Made by a program: the position numbers and the translations under genes. Below, piece by piece: positions 23,024 through 34,540 of a stretch of DNA of 64,000 nucleotides. Numbering within the stretch: position 1 is the stretch's first letter; the number at the start of each line of letters is the position of its first letter. Under the pieces are notes generated by a model, which had not been told where the DNA came from, did not search any database, and saw only the letters and a list, made by a program, of their open reading frames with translations. This DNA is from Rhodocollybia butyracea (Eukaryota; Basidiomycota; Agaricomycetes; Agaricales; Omphalotaceae): assembly GCA_015501585.1 (NCBI GenBank), contig JADNRY010000095.1:1-64000 (forward strand), given 5' to 3'.

Positions 23024-23951
23024 TTATATGAAAGTACATACAATTTCCTTTTCCTTTCTACTAGTAAGAATTTCCCATAGAGTAGGTGCGACTTCCTGGA
23101 GATCTTGACTGAGGCGCTGCATGGAGAAAGTGGCCAATAAATCACTCATGGACATATTGGATGGCCGAGTGAGAAGCTTTTGGATGGTTGCATAATTTTT
23201 CAGTGAAGGTTGGACTGGAAAGAAAATCTTCAAATGCTGGTGTTGAACGTTCAAAAATATGGGATACAAAATCCGCACCCTGATTATTGCACCACCGTGT
23301 TATATTTGCCTTCATCTGGTGGTCATCACCTGTGCCGAATAACCGCTCTGTAAAATGCTTCATGTTACAAAAACCAAAACCGCCCTCATTTTTTGGCCTA
23401 GTGATAGACCGAAAGATATCCTGAGCCTCAGTAGCTTCCTGCCGAGCCTCCAAATTGGTGTTGAATGCCTGAGAAGCGTGGGCAGTTGCTTTGCGCATCT
23501 CAAGTTCTGCCTGTCGGTCTTCCCACTGTATGGGTGCATAAAGGTCGGCATTGGCCAGAGGATTATGATGTGCGCGTCGTACGCGAGGACGGCCCCGCAA
23601 ATGGGCAGGAGTATTCAGTAGCATGGACATAGGGGTTGTTGGTTGACCAGGACTGACTTGGGCATGCCTGGGAGTAGTAGGTGTAATATCTGGGAGAGGC
23701 TGGAGGTTGAGCAAAGGAATGGGTGTATCTGGATCATCATTATCAAACTGTGGTGAGGCTGGAGCACTGCTGATAGGTATATCCAGAGTAGGAGTATCTG
23801 AGTCTGAGTTATTGCCCCTATCAGTGCCTGCTGGAGAAGATGTAGCTGGAATGGGTAGTGGAGATGGGCTTCTGTGCCTCAGCTTTTTTCGAACTGATCC
23901 AGAGGCTCTGTAGCCAGCATCCGAGAGGCGTCGCTTTTTTGTGAATGGCAT
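23024..23951 (-). pseudogene. truncated companion protein of the helicase element
   Basis: The frame 23951-23142 gives 269 residues: a basic, Ser/Pro-rich, probably nuclear N-terminus (MPFTKKRRLSDAG, then SVRKKLRHRSPSP) followed by a conserved-looking block (GGFGFCNMKHFTERLFGTGD, NITRWCNNQGADFVSHIFER). Just after this the natural continuation is in another frame (23278-23024: SMSDLLATFSMQRLSQ, VAPTLWEIL), so there is a frameshift near 23190. The gene ends only 60 bases from the helicase stop. From memory, this layout resembles the start of the large DUF6589-type proteins of Agaricomycetes. If so, the catalytic C-terminal part has been deleted. That assignment is inference. Confidence 0.6.
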
Positions 23952-24204
23952 AGCTGTTTAAGAACAAGTTGCGGAGGTATATTGCAAAATTTGACTCTCT
24001 GATAAAGATCATTGAATATCTTGATAACGAGTTTAGATATAAAAAATCGGAAAAATAGACGTTATCTTCGACTTGAAGCGCAACTTTTTCTCTATTTACA
24101 TTTGTGTTAAATACGTATTTGGGACCCTCTAGTTTTTCGAATTTCTCGAAGTCCAAAAAAGCATGTGACTTAATTCCGACCCGCTAAAACTGCCGGATTA
24201 AGTT

Positions 24205-24264
24205 CCAGTCGTTTCACGGACACGGCTGATCTCAGTCATCAAAGTGTCCAAAAGAAACGACTGG
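24205..24264. repeat. right terminal hairpin of the helicase element
   Basis: Arms CCAGTCGTTTC (24205-24215) and GAAACGACTGG (24254-24264), with a possible inner GGACAC/GTGTCC pair. Loop sequence is unrelated to the left end. Confidence 0.8.
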
Positions 24265-24283
24265 CTTGAGTCTAACATTTTCT

Positions 24284-25559
24284 CGAGTTTTTCACAAAGT
24301 CTTGACTCAAGCAATCTCGAGTCCTAGAGGTAATCCTCCTCCGAACCTCTCTGAAACCTATCGCGACATGTTTGGTGCAGAGCTCCAGGAGAACTACAGA
24401 AATAACGGTACCCATGATCTATTCTTGATGCACACTACACAAGCAGTTGAATATGACAGGATATCCAATGTGTTTCTTGCAGCCGGGGAGCGATATATGA
24501 GCTCAAGTGACAGCATGTGAGTTGTGTCACTCCTATGTTTCCATCTCATCATGCCGCCATTCCCAAGCGTAGGCTGCTTGTTTCCCAATTCAGGCTTCTA
24601 TACATATGGATCGTCAGTGTAACAAGTCCGCCTATGGGAGACTAATTCAAGCTGTAGCAGGCTGTAGCTGTCGATGCACGAATGTGCGTGCAAAGACTGT
24701 GTATTTTCAAGGGGACAGGGCAGAGAGAGAAGCAGTCCCAATGTTAATGTTTAACCCTGACTGGAGTCCTTTCGGTGGAAAAAAACGCGCTATTCAAAGA
24801 CAAGGGTCATAACCCAAATCGGGAAGTTTTGAATTAGCGCCAGTTCTCACGGTTCTTCTTCTCATCCATCTCGCAGCTTGTTTTTGTAGCTCTTTTTGCT
24901 CTTCTTCAACTTGGTCTTCTCTTCCTTTCTGGCCTCTTCAACTCCATCGCTCTGGTTGTGAACGCTGGACATTATGCAAGTTTGCAGGTTTTCAGAGGTC
25001 GATTACAGTAAATAATCCTGAATGATATTATGAGCAAAAAAAAGCAAGTTACAACAAAACGATGGGTGCAAATAACAAGGACTAGCATGGATAACATGGA
25101 AAATAGGATATGAACAAAGAAATGAGGTAAAGTCAGAAAAGCATCGAGAAAGACGTGGTTGAGGACTAATTGTGTTCTTCAGTTCCTCAATGAGCGTACG
25201 CACATCTTTTTTGCCAGACTGTGATATTCTGGAAGGGCTATTGATGGCCTCTTCATGCTCGTGCAGAACAATGGTGCGTGTTGTGTTGGTCTTCCAGAAC
25301 CAAATGGATCTAATAACTTACAAAGACAAAATGAACAATGGGATCTTGGTCATAGCAACTGGATTCGGCCGTGAAGTTGAGTTGAACAGTGGAAGAGGAA
25401 TCAACAACAGACTTGAATTCGGACGCAAATTGGGAATGAACGGACTGTGACTGCAGAGACAGTGATGGCAGGTTGATGGGCGAATCGCGTCCGCTGCATG
25501 TAATACCTGTGGTTGGATTTTTCATCCTGGAAATTACAATCTCGGTGTTAGGTACTGCG
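24284..25559. other. no confident gene
   Basis: A plus-strand frame (24266-24520) reads NPPPNLSETYRDMFGAELQE and could be an exon remnant. It partly overlaps the helicase element's end. The rest shows short frames only. Confidence 0.3.
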
Positions 25560-26340
25560 GATGAGAGGCACTTAGTAGGCTAAAAGGACATACCGTTAGA
25601 TGAGGATGGATGAAGCGGGATTTGGATTCAAGAGGATACTCGGTGACTGACATTCTATCACTGACGTTGAATGCCCATGGGTCTCTGATGACAAGAAGGT
25701 CCTCAGACGTGAGGGCAGAGGTGACAATGGTTGAAACTTTGAGGGTGGAATTTGGCGTCGAGACGGTGGCACAAACAGCAATAGCAACAATGGCGATGAA
25801 AGAGGCAAAATGGCAGGAGTTTCATTCAACATCGCATTGCACGTTGAAGATCCTGATGGCCAGCACAGAGAAGTTGGAACTGATGGCAAGGCTAACCAGC
25901 CTGACTTTAGCGGCAAAAGCAACCTCGAGGACTTGGACGCCGCCAGTTCACACATTAAACAAAGTCCGGGGCGCAGGACCTCTTCCCTGATACCGCCGGC
26001 TTGTCCCCAGTGTGATTCCTGTTCTGGCAACGGTATTGTTGTTCTTTTTGGAGGACTCCCTGGACTCGACAAGAGTGCTTCCGGATGTTCCTGGTATTGA
26101 CGCTGCATAAATATCTCCCCAGTTCCGCAACCTACAAACATGTCGGTGTACCAATCGGTTTTGTTTTCTGAACAGCACAACTGCAAAATGACTGCGTATG
26201 TTTAATGCGTAACTAGAGTCAGACAGGCAGTGTGCGGTTGCCACTGGCAACAACATAGCCAGGTACGTAGCTCGTCAAGTCAGAAGGAAAAGCGATGGAG
26301 ACCATTGTTATAGGCTGGGTAACAGTCTAAAGATGTAATA
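25560..26340 (-). repeat. inverted partner of the 20.0-20.9 kb repeat
   Basis: The reverse complement aligns with 20130-20866. The longest frame (26186-25596, 196 codons) includes WYTDMFVGCGTGEIF and GLCLMCELAASKSS, but competing frames are equally plausible. I would not call a protein. With its partner it brackets the helicase element. Confidence 0.55.
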
Positions 26341-26388
26341 CGTGTTCCCATCGTTGATAATTGATAAAGCTCAAGCTTCGGAGATCAA

Positions 26389-27877
26389 CCCCAGTGAAAA
26401 TTGACATGGTTTAAATGGTTGAGATTGAATGAAATTGGATGAAATTGAGTGAAATTGGACAAGATTGAGTGAAATTGGATGAAATTGGTAGCTGTCAATC
26501 CCTTACCCAAATCAATACATACTGAATCTGTTAGTTTTGAACCACATTGGTTCTACGCTGTTCTGAACAATCTAATCTATTAAAAAGTTGCCCCGTCAAC
26601 ATGTCAAGAGAACGCCGTGCCATAAAAATATTTTATGCAAGTCAAAACACTAAAGGCATTTCTCTTACAGACCACCACAATCACCCTTCTGTTATCTCTG
26701 TCCTTACTCTGTCTGAAGATATCTTACTAATTACTTCTGTCTCTTTGCTCAATCATCTGAAGATTCCAAAAACTATCCTTAACACATTTTGAACTGGTCA
26801 AGAACTGGTGTATAGACAGCAATTCAGGTGTGTTCTTCATTTGCTGTTCATTCAATTAACCTACTAATGACTGGTTTCACGCTTCACAGATAGCCAACAC
26901 ACCTGAAGCAGACTCAGTGAGTTCTACCTCATTCATTACATGTAACGAGGAGACGCCAATGAGACGGCGTGACAACATCAGGAAAAGCCGTTTTTGCCTA
27001 GGTGACCCCAGAGTGGCCTAAAGCAAACTAGGTGACCTATGAATCCTATGGCATCCTAGGAATTTGGGCTCGTCCCTTGCCAGTCAAGGCTCTTGAGGAT
27101 TCCCTAGGGTATCCTAGGCAAACCCAGGGCAAGCCTAGGTTTGCCCAGGTTTGCCCAGGTGTTCCCCAGGTGTTCCCCAGGAGCACCTGGGCAAACCTGG
27201 GCAGACCTAGGCTTGCCTAGGGAATCCTCAAGAGCCTTGATTGGCAAGGGACGAGCCCAAATTCCTAGGATGCCATAGGATTCATGGGTCACCTAGTTTG
27301 CTTTAGGCCACTCTGGGGTCACCTAAGCAAAAATGGCTTTTCCTGATGAAGCTTGCGGTCGTCATCCGCAATCGCTGTGCAATGTAGCGAGGAGACGCCG
27401 AGGCCACCGAACTGACTGCAAATACGCACTATTCAGTTTCAGATAACTCAAGAGATAACTAAGTCTTTTCAAACTTGCTTCAAAGGCAGCAATTTCTCTG
27501 ATTTGTTTGCTTGCAAGTATGGTGTGGCCTGGTGTGGTGTATATGTATATAGAATCGACGTACATAGATATGAACCATTTTGAACCAATGATAATGAACA
27601 TGAATTGATTTTAACAGATTTGAAAGCCAAAAAAAAACTGCAATAATAAGAACCAATTTCTTTCAATATGATACAATGTGAAACAATGGAAACCAATTCC
27701 ATCCAATCTTAATCAAAAAAAATCAGTTAAAGTCTCACTTTTCGAAGGAGATCGGTTCTCCTCGGTGACAAGTAAATACACCTGTCACTTGCTGACAGTT
27801 TCCAATCTGAACCGATATTGCTCAATTTGAACCAATATCACTCAATCTCACTCGATTTCAATCGATTTTCACTGGGG
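26389..27877. mobile_element. TIR element with subterminal repeats and a nested foldback MITE
   Basis: The ends are CCCCAGTGAAAATTGA on the left and its inverse with one mismatch on the right (27862-27877). A 5-base duplication ATCAA flanks it (26384-26388 and 27878-27882). Subterminal arrays of GAAATTGGATGAAATTGAGTG on the left face inverted counterparts on the right. No transposase is visible. Foldback copy F2 is inserted in it. Confidence 0.72.
26976..27348. mobile_element. foldback MITE, copy F2
   Basis: 373 bp, near-perfect hairpin, very similar to F1. It starts CATCAGGAAAAGCC and ends GGCTTTTCCTGATG. The 2-base duplication is AA (26974-26975 and 27349-27350). Confidence 0.9.
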
Positions 27878-27882
27878 ATCAA

Positions 27883-29690
27883 CTTTTGATACATGTGAAT
27901 TTTTGGCTGTTGCCAGACCTAAACTACAGGATCTTATTATCAATTGGGGATTTAAAGCTGGCGAGGACCAATCCCCTCTACTAGCCGATATTACATTTCT
28001 ATCCGTTTGAGCTTTCGACCATCATCCAAAACTATTGAGGTAATCCAGCCTCGTAGCACCGTCCGATTCCCCTGGAAATTGCCATATATGTGTGCATACC
28101 AAGTGTCTTGCTGCTCTCCAAGTTTAGCGGACAAAAGTACTGTTTTTCATTGTCGGCGTGGACAACGATGACGCTGCGCCATTCAGTCACAGCCTCCATC
28201 ACGGCCCGCTGCCGGACAGCCACATCTTTCTTGAGACGGTGTCGGTTTTATTTTATTTGTGTTTGCGTTGAAAACGACGACGAGATTAGCTGCTGCGCAC
28301 CATAGCCACGGCTTCCATCCTGCCAGGCCCGCTGCCAACAACCACACTTTTGTGTTGTTGCTTGAGCTTGAGACGGTGTCAGATTCTTCTATATATATCT
28401 GCCTCGCTTCGTTGTGCGAGTTTATTCTAAAGAGAACAAAGATCTGCTATTACTGCAATACTGTAGAGTGCCCAGAACCTGGCCACCTTAATGGTTTTCT
28501 CCTCTTAGCGTGGCCTAAGGCACCTATTATGTGTTTCAGTGCATTCAAAATCATTGTTTAGCATCTTACGCACATTTTGAGACTGGTTTGAAGAATTTAG
28601 CATTTGATCTGAGCTCATGGTGAGTTTATTTTGACGGCATCTCCCAAATTGGAAATGTCACCGAAGCTGGCCGGCAACGTTCAGCGCCAAGTAACAGGCC
28701 TTTCGAAGTCTGTAGCATTGAGAAACCTCAAACAGACTTAAGAAGACATATATTTCAAAAGCTATCTCATAGTTTAAAAGTACATTGCGAAGAATAATGA
28801 CTAGAATTTGCCTTGTTTGCGTCTCTCGGGTACGCAAACATAGTCAACCACAGGAAGTATGAAATGTATGGAATATGAAGCCAACAGGCTGCAGAAAGCT
28901 TTAAAGGATATCATATGAGATATTGAGCAAGCCAAAGTCCATGCAAATTTTTTTGAGAGGCATAGTTGCCACAGTATGGTCCTCTGAATAGGATTTGAAC
29001 ATAACAGGGTGTTCCAGGGAGCCAATATCAGGCGGAAATATCTCTCTTGAGTGTTCCTATGCACTTGAGGCACTTGAGCATAAGCAGCGGAGTGTCTAGC
29101 ACCCATGAAAGTGGCAGTCGAGAAACGGCGAACAAGGGTCAGCCGGAGCATCTGCCCAAATAAGAAAATCAGGATTTCCCACCGTTTTCGCCAAAGATCA
29201 ATTCATATCTCGGCAACTGCTTATCTGGCTGATGCCAAAGTTGGTGTCTAGCAAGATTACAATGTCTACCACATTATAAGACTCATAGAAGCGAGATACA
29301 ATAGCTCCTTCGCCTTCTATTCTCCAACTGGCCAGCTTCTTAGTTTGGCCAGCTTCTAGACACCCCACAGTATACTTCTCTCACAACTGCTTAACTATTT
29401 TTGATGAAGGCCCATTGTATGTCCCTGATGGGTATGAGCACAACATGTAGTCTAGTAAGTAGTAGGTAGATACTTATTAATTTAGTACTCTTGGTCTCTC
29501 TTGTGGCTCACGGATCTACCTCTACCAAGCATAGTGAGCTCGTCCAGACACCCGGGAGTTGGCCCCGAGACGATAATGTACATACATAGAAGTACATTAG
29601 GTAGCTTCTCAGATCCCGGCGTATCAGCACTTGGTCCCAAGCCGGCCCTAATAAACCTAACCTAACCTAACCTTCGGAATTCAGAGATTG
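27883..29690. other. intergenic, no recognised gene
   Basis: Two partly similar blocks around 28190-28240 and 28310-28380 share CCCGCTGCC and TTGAGACGGTGTC, suggesting a local duplication. A minus-strand frame at 28801-29151 has no domain. Near 29650 there is a short run of CCTAA repeats. Confidence 0.4.
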
Positions 29691-29692
29691 AT

Positions 29693-30160
29693 ATGGAGGG
29701 ATTAGTATCTTTGCCAATGGATCTCGATGAGCACCAGATTAGGTCGATATTTGAACCACTTTGGGAGCTTCATAGGGCTTACCACCGTGACCGTAACCTA
29801 CGGTCTATGGTAACCGTATCACGGTCATTCAAAGCCTTGAGAACCTCTATTATAACATTCCACTGCCCGTATCAGACCAGAAAACGGTTAAAATCGCTTC
29901 TGCATGGCCTCATCTCAAAGATTTATTGCCGAACCTTTAGGTTTGGCTCCTTAGATGAAAGTATTTCCAAACCATTCTCACGGTCCCGTTTTGGCAACCC
30001 TAACCTTAGAGCTAAAAGGTTCGGCCCTTTGCCGCTTGCGGTCAGCCCCCCCAGTCATATATATTCTCAGCTGATGGCTTATCATCCCTTGGATCCCTAG
30101 CGCATTTCGCTAGGCATTGCCCAGATTTGGAAATTATTAATCCAACTTCAGACAATTCCC
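29693..30160 (+). pseudogene. F-box/LRR family fragment (copy 0)
   Basis: DNA matches the C-terminal third of the intact gene at 30.6 kb: LDEHQIRSIFEPLWELHR corresponds to LDEQQLWSIFEPLLELKR. The frame is then lost through two small palindromic insertions. One, near 29780-29825, is built on ACCGTGA/TCACGGT. The other, about 29930-30030, has ends GCCGAACCTTTAGG and AAAAGGTTCGGC. Start, F-box and stop are missing. Confidence 0.65.
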
Positions 30161-30628
30161 TCAACCACAGTGATTCCTCCTACTACCAACCTACTACTCT
30201 CTCTTCGCATCCCTTACATATGCACTAGGTTCGTATCAGATTTTTCCGAACCTTGCGCAAGCTCGAGGCCGTGGCGTTGGTTGGAGGCTGGTGCAAAAAA
30301 AATTGGATTCATTCATCTTCCTTCGAAAGCAAAACCGTTATTACAAAGAGTATATGAAGGCAAACTTGTTTAGACTTGGTTTGTATTTTTCTTTCTCTTA
30401 TACATCATCGAGAGCCATCGAGCGATGACGACAACAACAAGTAGTGGAATGCAGCCAAGCAGAGGAACAATTGAAGAGAAGGATAATGGAGTCTATTGGA
30501 TCGGCAGTAGCTAGCTTTTGCGTATTAACGTCAGTGATCATCGATCATGTGCCCGTGGTGGCCTCGTTCCGTGACCACTGACCTTCCCAATCTTTCCCTT
30601 CAACTAGTCACTACTCTGTGCGGCGATT

Positions 30629-32128
30629 ATGCTCAACGATGATGTTATTAGAGCTATATGTGCAGAAATGGATTATGGGCGCCCACGGCGAAAAGATCTA
30701 ATGTCTCTGGGTCTTGCTTCGCAAATGTTTCTTGAACCTGCTTTGGATGTTCTGTGGAAGAGGATTTGTGGTATGGAGCCACTGTTGTCCGTTCTCCCGG
30801 AAACCACTCTAGTAAATGGGCAGAAGGTGCATGTAGAACAAACATTTTATTAGCTCAATATTCACTGATCAAGATAGATGTTTCTACGGCCAATCGCTCC
30901 ATCGTCTTGGGATCGTCTACAATTCTACACTTCCCGTGTCCGTGAATTTGATGACTGGGAACGTTTCAAGAAGCAGAGTGTACATGACTCTGTGTATGCA
31001 TACCTTGGCCAAGAAAAACCCATCTTCCCAAACCTTAGAATGCTTCGACTTACGGGTCATCGGTTATGCAACTCAGACTCATTCGCGTTCTTCTTGAATA
31101 CTGGTTTGCAGGCGGTTTTGTGGCTTTGTGACCCACTGGAGTCGCCAGTTGATGCGGGCTCTAACTTGGGTCCTTCCCTGGCTCTTCTTGTTTCGAAGAG
31201 TCCAGGACTGATGTCTCTGACCCTCAGCCAGTATACTTATTCTGGACTGTCACATTCACTGAGCTGTCTCCGTGATCTGGAGAAGCTCTCGGTTATTTTC
31301 TTGCCTCACTTGGAGATGGATTCCATCCAGGCCATAGCCTTGTTACCGAAATTAACCGATCTCCATTTGGCATTACCTGCCGGAATCCTGGTTCATTATA
31401 CAGGTGTTGAGAGTGGATTCCCATCATTGACAAAGATTTGGCTCTCAGGATCAACCTTCGACTTACGTGAATTTTTAGCGGTCGCTAGACCTAAAGCGCT
31501 ACGAAATCTGACCATTGACTGGAACTTCGAACCTATTGCGAACCAGTCTCCTCTAGCCGATATTGCAGCGATTACTCATTTCCTCCCATTCTTCCCTTCA
31601 CTTCGGAAATTGGAAATGAATGGGGATGCATTATCATCTTTAACAAAAGATCTTGATGAACAACAGCTGTGGTCGATATTTGAACCGCTGTTAGAGCTGA
31701 AAAGGCTCGAGAACCTCTTTTATAACATTCCACTACCTGTATCAGATCAGAAAACGGTTAGAATCGCTTGTGCATGGCCTAATCTCAGAGATCTATATTT
31801 GGATTCACCTGGTGGTTTATCGTCTCTTGAATCTCTGGTGCATTTTGCGAGACATTGTCCAGATTTGGAGAGTCTTTACTATCCAATCCAACTTCGGCCA
31901 ACCATCCCCTCAACCATTCCTCCTACTCTTTCTCCACATCCCTTACACACCTTTGAGACTCGGGGGGAGGCCAATGTAATGAATGCTCCCGCTATTGCGC
32001 TCGGTTTGCATCAGATCTTCCCGAACCTTGTAACAGTTGAAGGCGATGGCGATGGTTGGACGCTGGTGCAAGAAATTCTAGACTCGTTCATATTCATTTG
32101 GAAGCAAAATCGTTCCTTCGAAGAGTAG
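30629..32128 (+). CDS. F-box-like/LRR protein (copy 1, intact)
   Basis: Exons 30629-30826 and 30878-32128, one 51-base intron (AAG followed by GTGCAT, acceptor GATAG), about 482 residues. Exon 1 encodes an F-box-like helix set: MLNDDVIRAICAEM, DLMSLGLASQMFLEPALDVLWKR. Exon 2 starts MFLRPIAPSSWDRLQFYTSR and continues as irregular leucine-rich repeats (LPKLTDLHLALPAGI, GFPSLTKIWLSGSTFDLREF), ending in an acidic tail. Agaricomycete proteins of this shape are taken to be substrate adaptors of SCF ubiquitin ligases. The substrate is unknown. A second donor six bases downstream is possible. Confidence 0.8.
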
Positions 32129-32163
32129 GTGATTTGGTTTGATGAAACTCATTTCAATTTAAT

Positions 32164-32801
32164 TTCAATTACATCTAATGCTTTGCGTGTCGTATCAGAG
32201 CAAGGTGCCAGGCGTGCTTAGTGTACATATCAAAATGTTCGAAAATATCAAGGACAAAATGAATACTTGAGTGTTCAATGCCCCAGTGACTGCATAAAAA
32301 TGTTTAAAGCGACATGTACATATACCGAGGACGGAACGAATACTTGAGTGTTCGATACCTATCAAGCTTAAGAATAGACAATACTTCCGATTCGGTTAAA
32401 TACCAGTACCCACCTAGGTACGACTTTTGTACCTGTATTCCCACTGGCATACCTCCTTGACGTCCGCATACTTCAGTTGCACTATGGGTACTGAAGTACC
32501 GACTGCTATATGCCTGTAATGGGCCAGCTCCAACCCAAACCCGGTTCATTGTTCCACAACATCTGACTCTGCTGAGGCTCAGGCAGCTAGTAGTTTCGCT
32601 ACTAACCCTCAGGCATTAGAGGTCCATGCTGCTTTGGTCTGGCCCTGCAGGCTGCTATGCAGTCGCTGGGGTCAAGTAATCATTTTGTCCTTGATATAAG
32701 TATGTACATAGGTGTCGCTATGAACATTTTGATATGTACACTAAGCACTCCTGGCACTGTCTTGCTCTGATACGACACGCAAAGCATTAGATGTAATTGA
32801 A
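32164..32801. repeat. long inverted repeat, probably a foldback element
   Basis: The left arm (32164-about 32264, starting TTCAATTACATCTAATGC) is inverted at about 32680-32801. The arms share TTGCGTGTCGTATCAGAGCA, GTGTACATATCAAAATG and ATATCAAGGACAAAATG. The spacer holds a direct duplication of GAATACTTGAGTGTTC. I could not see a clear target duplication. It starts 36 bases after the stop of the F-box/LRR gene. Confidence 0.75.
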
Positions 32802-33093
32802 TATATACACAGTATCACAAAAAAAGCATCGGTAGGTATGTAGTACGTGAAAACAAGAAAGACACACTCAATAACAAATAACGTAGCAGGATATAGCACA
32901 AGTACCACAAGATGGGTACTCGTGTTTTGTCCTCCCTTGATGTAATCGCTCGATGAATCGATATACAGGTCCTCACCAAGTATATCCAACCGATATGTAA
33001 TCCAAAGTCAAAATCAGACAGTTCAGCTGTCGAATAGACTGGTTGATTCCTTCCACGCTCTAACGCAAGAGCACCTTCTCCGCCCAATTCACA

Positions 33094-34540
33094 TTACCTT
33101 ACACCAACAATCAGCCCCTCCACCGCCACTACCGCCTGCCACTTTCCTATCCTCCTACACACCCTCAACACAATCGGAGCTGGGACGACCAGAACAAGAA
33201 GTGGAACGCAAACGATGAGGAAAAACAAACTAAAGAAAAGAGTAATAGCTGGCTTGATGACGAGGAAGTAAAAGAGGGCTTGGAAAGAGGTCGAGTCGGT
33301 GAACTACGATATGAGATGCATTAGTATGATATCAATCGAAAGTGAAAGGGAAAACACCCACCATCGAGTACGTGTTTCTATAGAACGACGTTTCCATAAC
33401 TTCCTCGCCGATCACCGCATGCCCCGACTCGAGTTCAGACGCACTAGGCTGGCGGTAGCGAGTAAATATCCGATATTTTGCAATTAAATGGTTTATTGAG
33501 GGTGAGGACGACGATACAGTAGCGTGAAGAACAGTGATAGGATAATGGAGGGGACTATGGAATGTCGTTTGTAGGAATAACTATTAGTATCGTTAGTGAT
33601 AGACCGGTGAACCATTTACGACGGGCGTACCTCGGCACGAGAGAAAGCCCGTGCAGCAAGCAAGTTGAGGAAACACAGTATAGCGCCCAGCGGTAACGCA
33701 ATAAGCAGTGTTGTTCCCGTCTAGAATACAGCTGAGTCAAGGATCGGATAAGAATAGGTACACACGAGAATGACGTACCACCGTCAACACGAAGAGGCAA
33801 ACCCAAGCCGCCAGCGCAAAGGGAAAATTCACCAGGACCAGATGGGTGAGCGAGCGCCAGTAGACTACTCGAGAGAGAGGGCGGAAGTACCGTGCCCAAG
33901 CTTTCGTAGAGTAGAATCCTAGTTTCTGGTGACTATGCGGGCCTGAAACTGGACCAGCTTCATGCTCTCGAGGAGCAGCAGCAGAATGACCATTGCGTCT
34001 AGCATCATCTTCACCTTCAACATCTGACAGCTCTCTATGTCGCCCATTCTCCATCCGTGAATCCTCCTCGTCATCGGAATCACATTCCGAGAAAAAGACC
34101 CAAGCTGTTTGCGCCAACGACGCGAATGAAGGCGCAAAGCTGGTCATACTAGATTGTGATAACGACCGCGGACGAAGGATAGCAGATGGACCCGCAGTCC
34201 CCAGAAGAGGTGTACTTTCTGAATCTTCGGAGTTTTCCACGACAAGTGGATAGAGAGTAGTTCGTGGGGATCGTTGTGGTTCATGGTTGGCAGAATCGGT
34301 TGACGGTATTTGGACATGCTGTTGTTGTCTAGCTGACCGCTGTGAGTTGATGGATACACGTCTATTTGACGATGTCGTTCCTCGCGCACGTCGGACGCGG
34401 GGAGAAGGATATGGTGGTGGCGGGTCGTTTATTACTTCTGGAGAGACTATCGGCGGAAGCGAAGGAGCTTGGGATAATGGGTGATCAAGAGGAAGCGACG
34501 GAGCATCGATTGAAGGCGGTGGTGAAGGCATGCTGAGCAA
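33094..34540 (-). CDS. multi-pass membrane protein of a fungal sensor-domain-like family
   Basis: Model complement(33094-33303, 33362-33580, 33631-33720, 33779-34540); introns of 58, 50 and 58 bases; 426 residues; all phases agree. The N-terminal half is disordered, Pro/Ser-rich and then acidic (ECDSDDEEDSRMENG). The C-terminal half has hydrophobic segments: HLVLVNFPFALAAWVCLFVL, GTTLLIALPLGAILCFLNLL, and FYFLVIKPAITLFFSLFFLI followed by VCVPLLVLVVPAP. Aromatic/basic motifs sit between them (WARYFRPLSR, ETSFYRNTYSM). The end is VEGLIVGVR. From memory it matches a conserved fungal family with a putative sensor domain, so the family name is moderate confidence. Biochemical function is unknown. 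The start at 34540 could instead be 34531. Confidence 0.85.

Larger units (their letters stand above)
20876..24274. mobile_element. TIR transposon carrying a RecQ-like helicase (3,399 bp)
   Basis: A perfect 9-base duplication ACATTTTCT flanks the unit (20867-20875 and 24275-24283). The ends are TAGACTCGAACCAGTC on the left and, inverted on the right, TAGACTCAAGCCAGTC. Terminal similarity continues after a hairpin (shared GACTGGAACTTAATCCGGC) for about 110 bases at each end. Inside are a spliced RecQ-like helicase on the plus strand and, tail to tail on the minus strand, a truncated protein of a family seen next to transposon genes in mushrooms (recalled, not searched). A 9-base duplication with long TIRs is typical of Mutator-like elements, but no Mutator transposase is present. 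Confidence 0.85.

Noticed and set aside
29645..29675. CCTAACCTAACCTAACC run resembling telomere repeat
   Set aside because: It is a 5-base unit, only a few copies long, and lies in the interior of a normal region. The usual fungal telomere is TTAGGG.
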